A stretch of DNA of 30,489 nt from JAZGDL01 sp036477795 (GTDB taxonomy: Bacteria; Planctomycetota; Phycisphaerae; UBA1845), in the NCBI GenBank assembly GCA_036477795.1, contig JAZGDL010000024.1, positions 1 through 30,489 on the forward strand, given 5' to 3'. The position numbers and the translations under genes are program-made. Numbering within the stretch: position 1 is the first letter of the stretch; each line of letters starts with the position of its first letter. The notes under the pieces are model-generated. The model was given only the letters and a program-made list of their open reading frames with translations, was not told the origin of the DNA and made no database searches. Of the stretch, positions 30,296 to 30,489 are shown piece after piece.

Positions 30296-30489
30296 AGATT
30301 CAACTGTGTGAAAGTCAGCTCAAACGGCTGAAGGGCGGCACCGCTCACCGGGTGACGCCGCCGCGGTCCCACGCGCTCGAACCGGTCGCACACGCAGTCG
30401 GGAAAACTGCGCGACCACGCATCGATCATTTCGAAAGCCCCGGGGTCAGCCACCGCCGCCTCAATCTGCGTTTCGATGGCGTTGAGCGC
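30292..30489 (-). CDS. Phage-tail-operon protein, C-terminal 65 residues only (cut by window edge)
   Basis: Open to the right edge. Reads ALNAIETQIEAAVADPGAFE, MIDAWSRSFPDCVCDRFERV and ends PFELTFTQLNL. The stop TAG (30292-30294) comes from the CTAG terminus of element 3, as in the gene at 23789. No family recognised; position suggests another tail component. Confidence 0.6.
   Translation of the reverse strand, partial: ALNAIETQIEAAVADPGAFEMIDAWSRSFPDCVCDRFERVGPRRRHPVSGAALQPFELTFTQLNL

Overview
The window is high-GC bacterial chromosome, most likely from a planctomycete (Phycisphaerae-like). The reasons are the EF-hand/dockerin-like C-terminal tails (19608-20966 and a fragment at 13305-13377), the gene content, and above all the dense population of short interspersed repeats of several unrelated families. 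The taxonomic call is inference; no rRNA is present.

Left third (100-10674, + strand): one tightly coupled run of eight genes with overlapping or near-abutting stop and start codons. In order: a MurG-like glycosyltransferase, two GT4 glycosyltransferases, a type I ABC exporter (fused membrane and ATPase domains), two divergent aminoglycoside-phosphotransferase-fold kinases, a membrane-anchored nuclease-fold protein that appears to have lost its active site, and an OmpR-type response regulator. A hybrid histidine kinase converges on it (10752-13211, -). Together they look like a regulated glycoconjugate or glycolipid assembly and export locus with an unknown product.

Middle (13200-21000): housekeeping and cell-surface genes. 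tRNA-Arg(UCU); a small secreted or lipoprotein-like protein; hslV-hslU; rpsU (bS21); a STAS-domain protein; a ribonuclease HII-like protein; a lipoprotein-type protein-L-isoaspartate methyltransferase; and a secreted LVIVD-repeat protein with a dockerin-like tail. Gaps between them are packed with repeats. About 1 kb at 20967-21994 has no convincing gene; a 52-codon ORF with a good ribosome binding site follows.

Right third (22485-30489, - strand): nine intact genes plus one cut by the window edge, in phage-tail style. They run from a 718-733-residue putative tail hub/baseplate protein, through small structural proteins, to a LamG-domain protein, a BppU-like fibre protein and fibronectin-like proteins. 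No capsid, integrase or lysis gene is visible here. The same repeat families that sit in the host genes also sit in the junctions of this operon, so it is probably an old, resident (possibly domesticated) tail module.

The most striking feature is the repeat biology. A 22-bp perfect-dyad palindrome (PAL-1, 13 copies) and an 18-bp one (PAL-2, 7 copies), whose cores are open in all six frames, plus longer purine/pyrimidine repeats (REP3) and others, are inserted in frame inside at least seven protein genes. They fall in linkers, loops or termini. A separate ~121-134 bp element family with CTAG-ended inverted termini supplies stop codons to two tail genes and the upstream region of a third.
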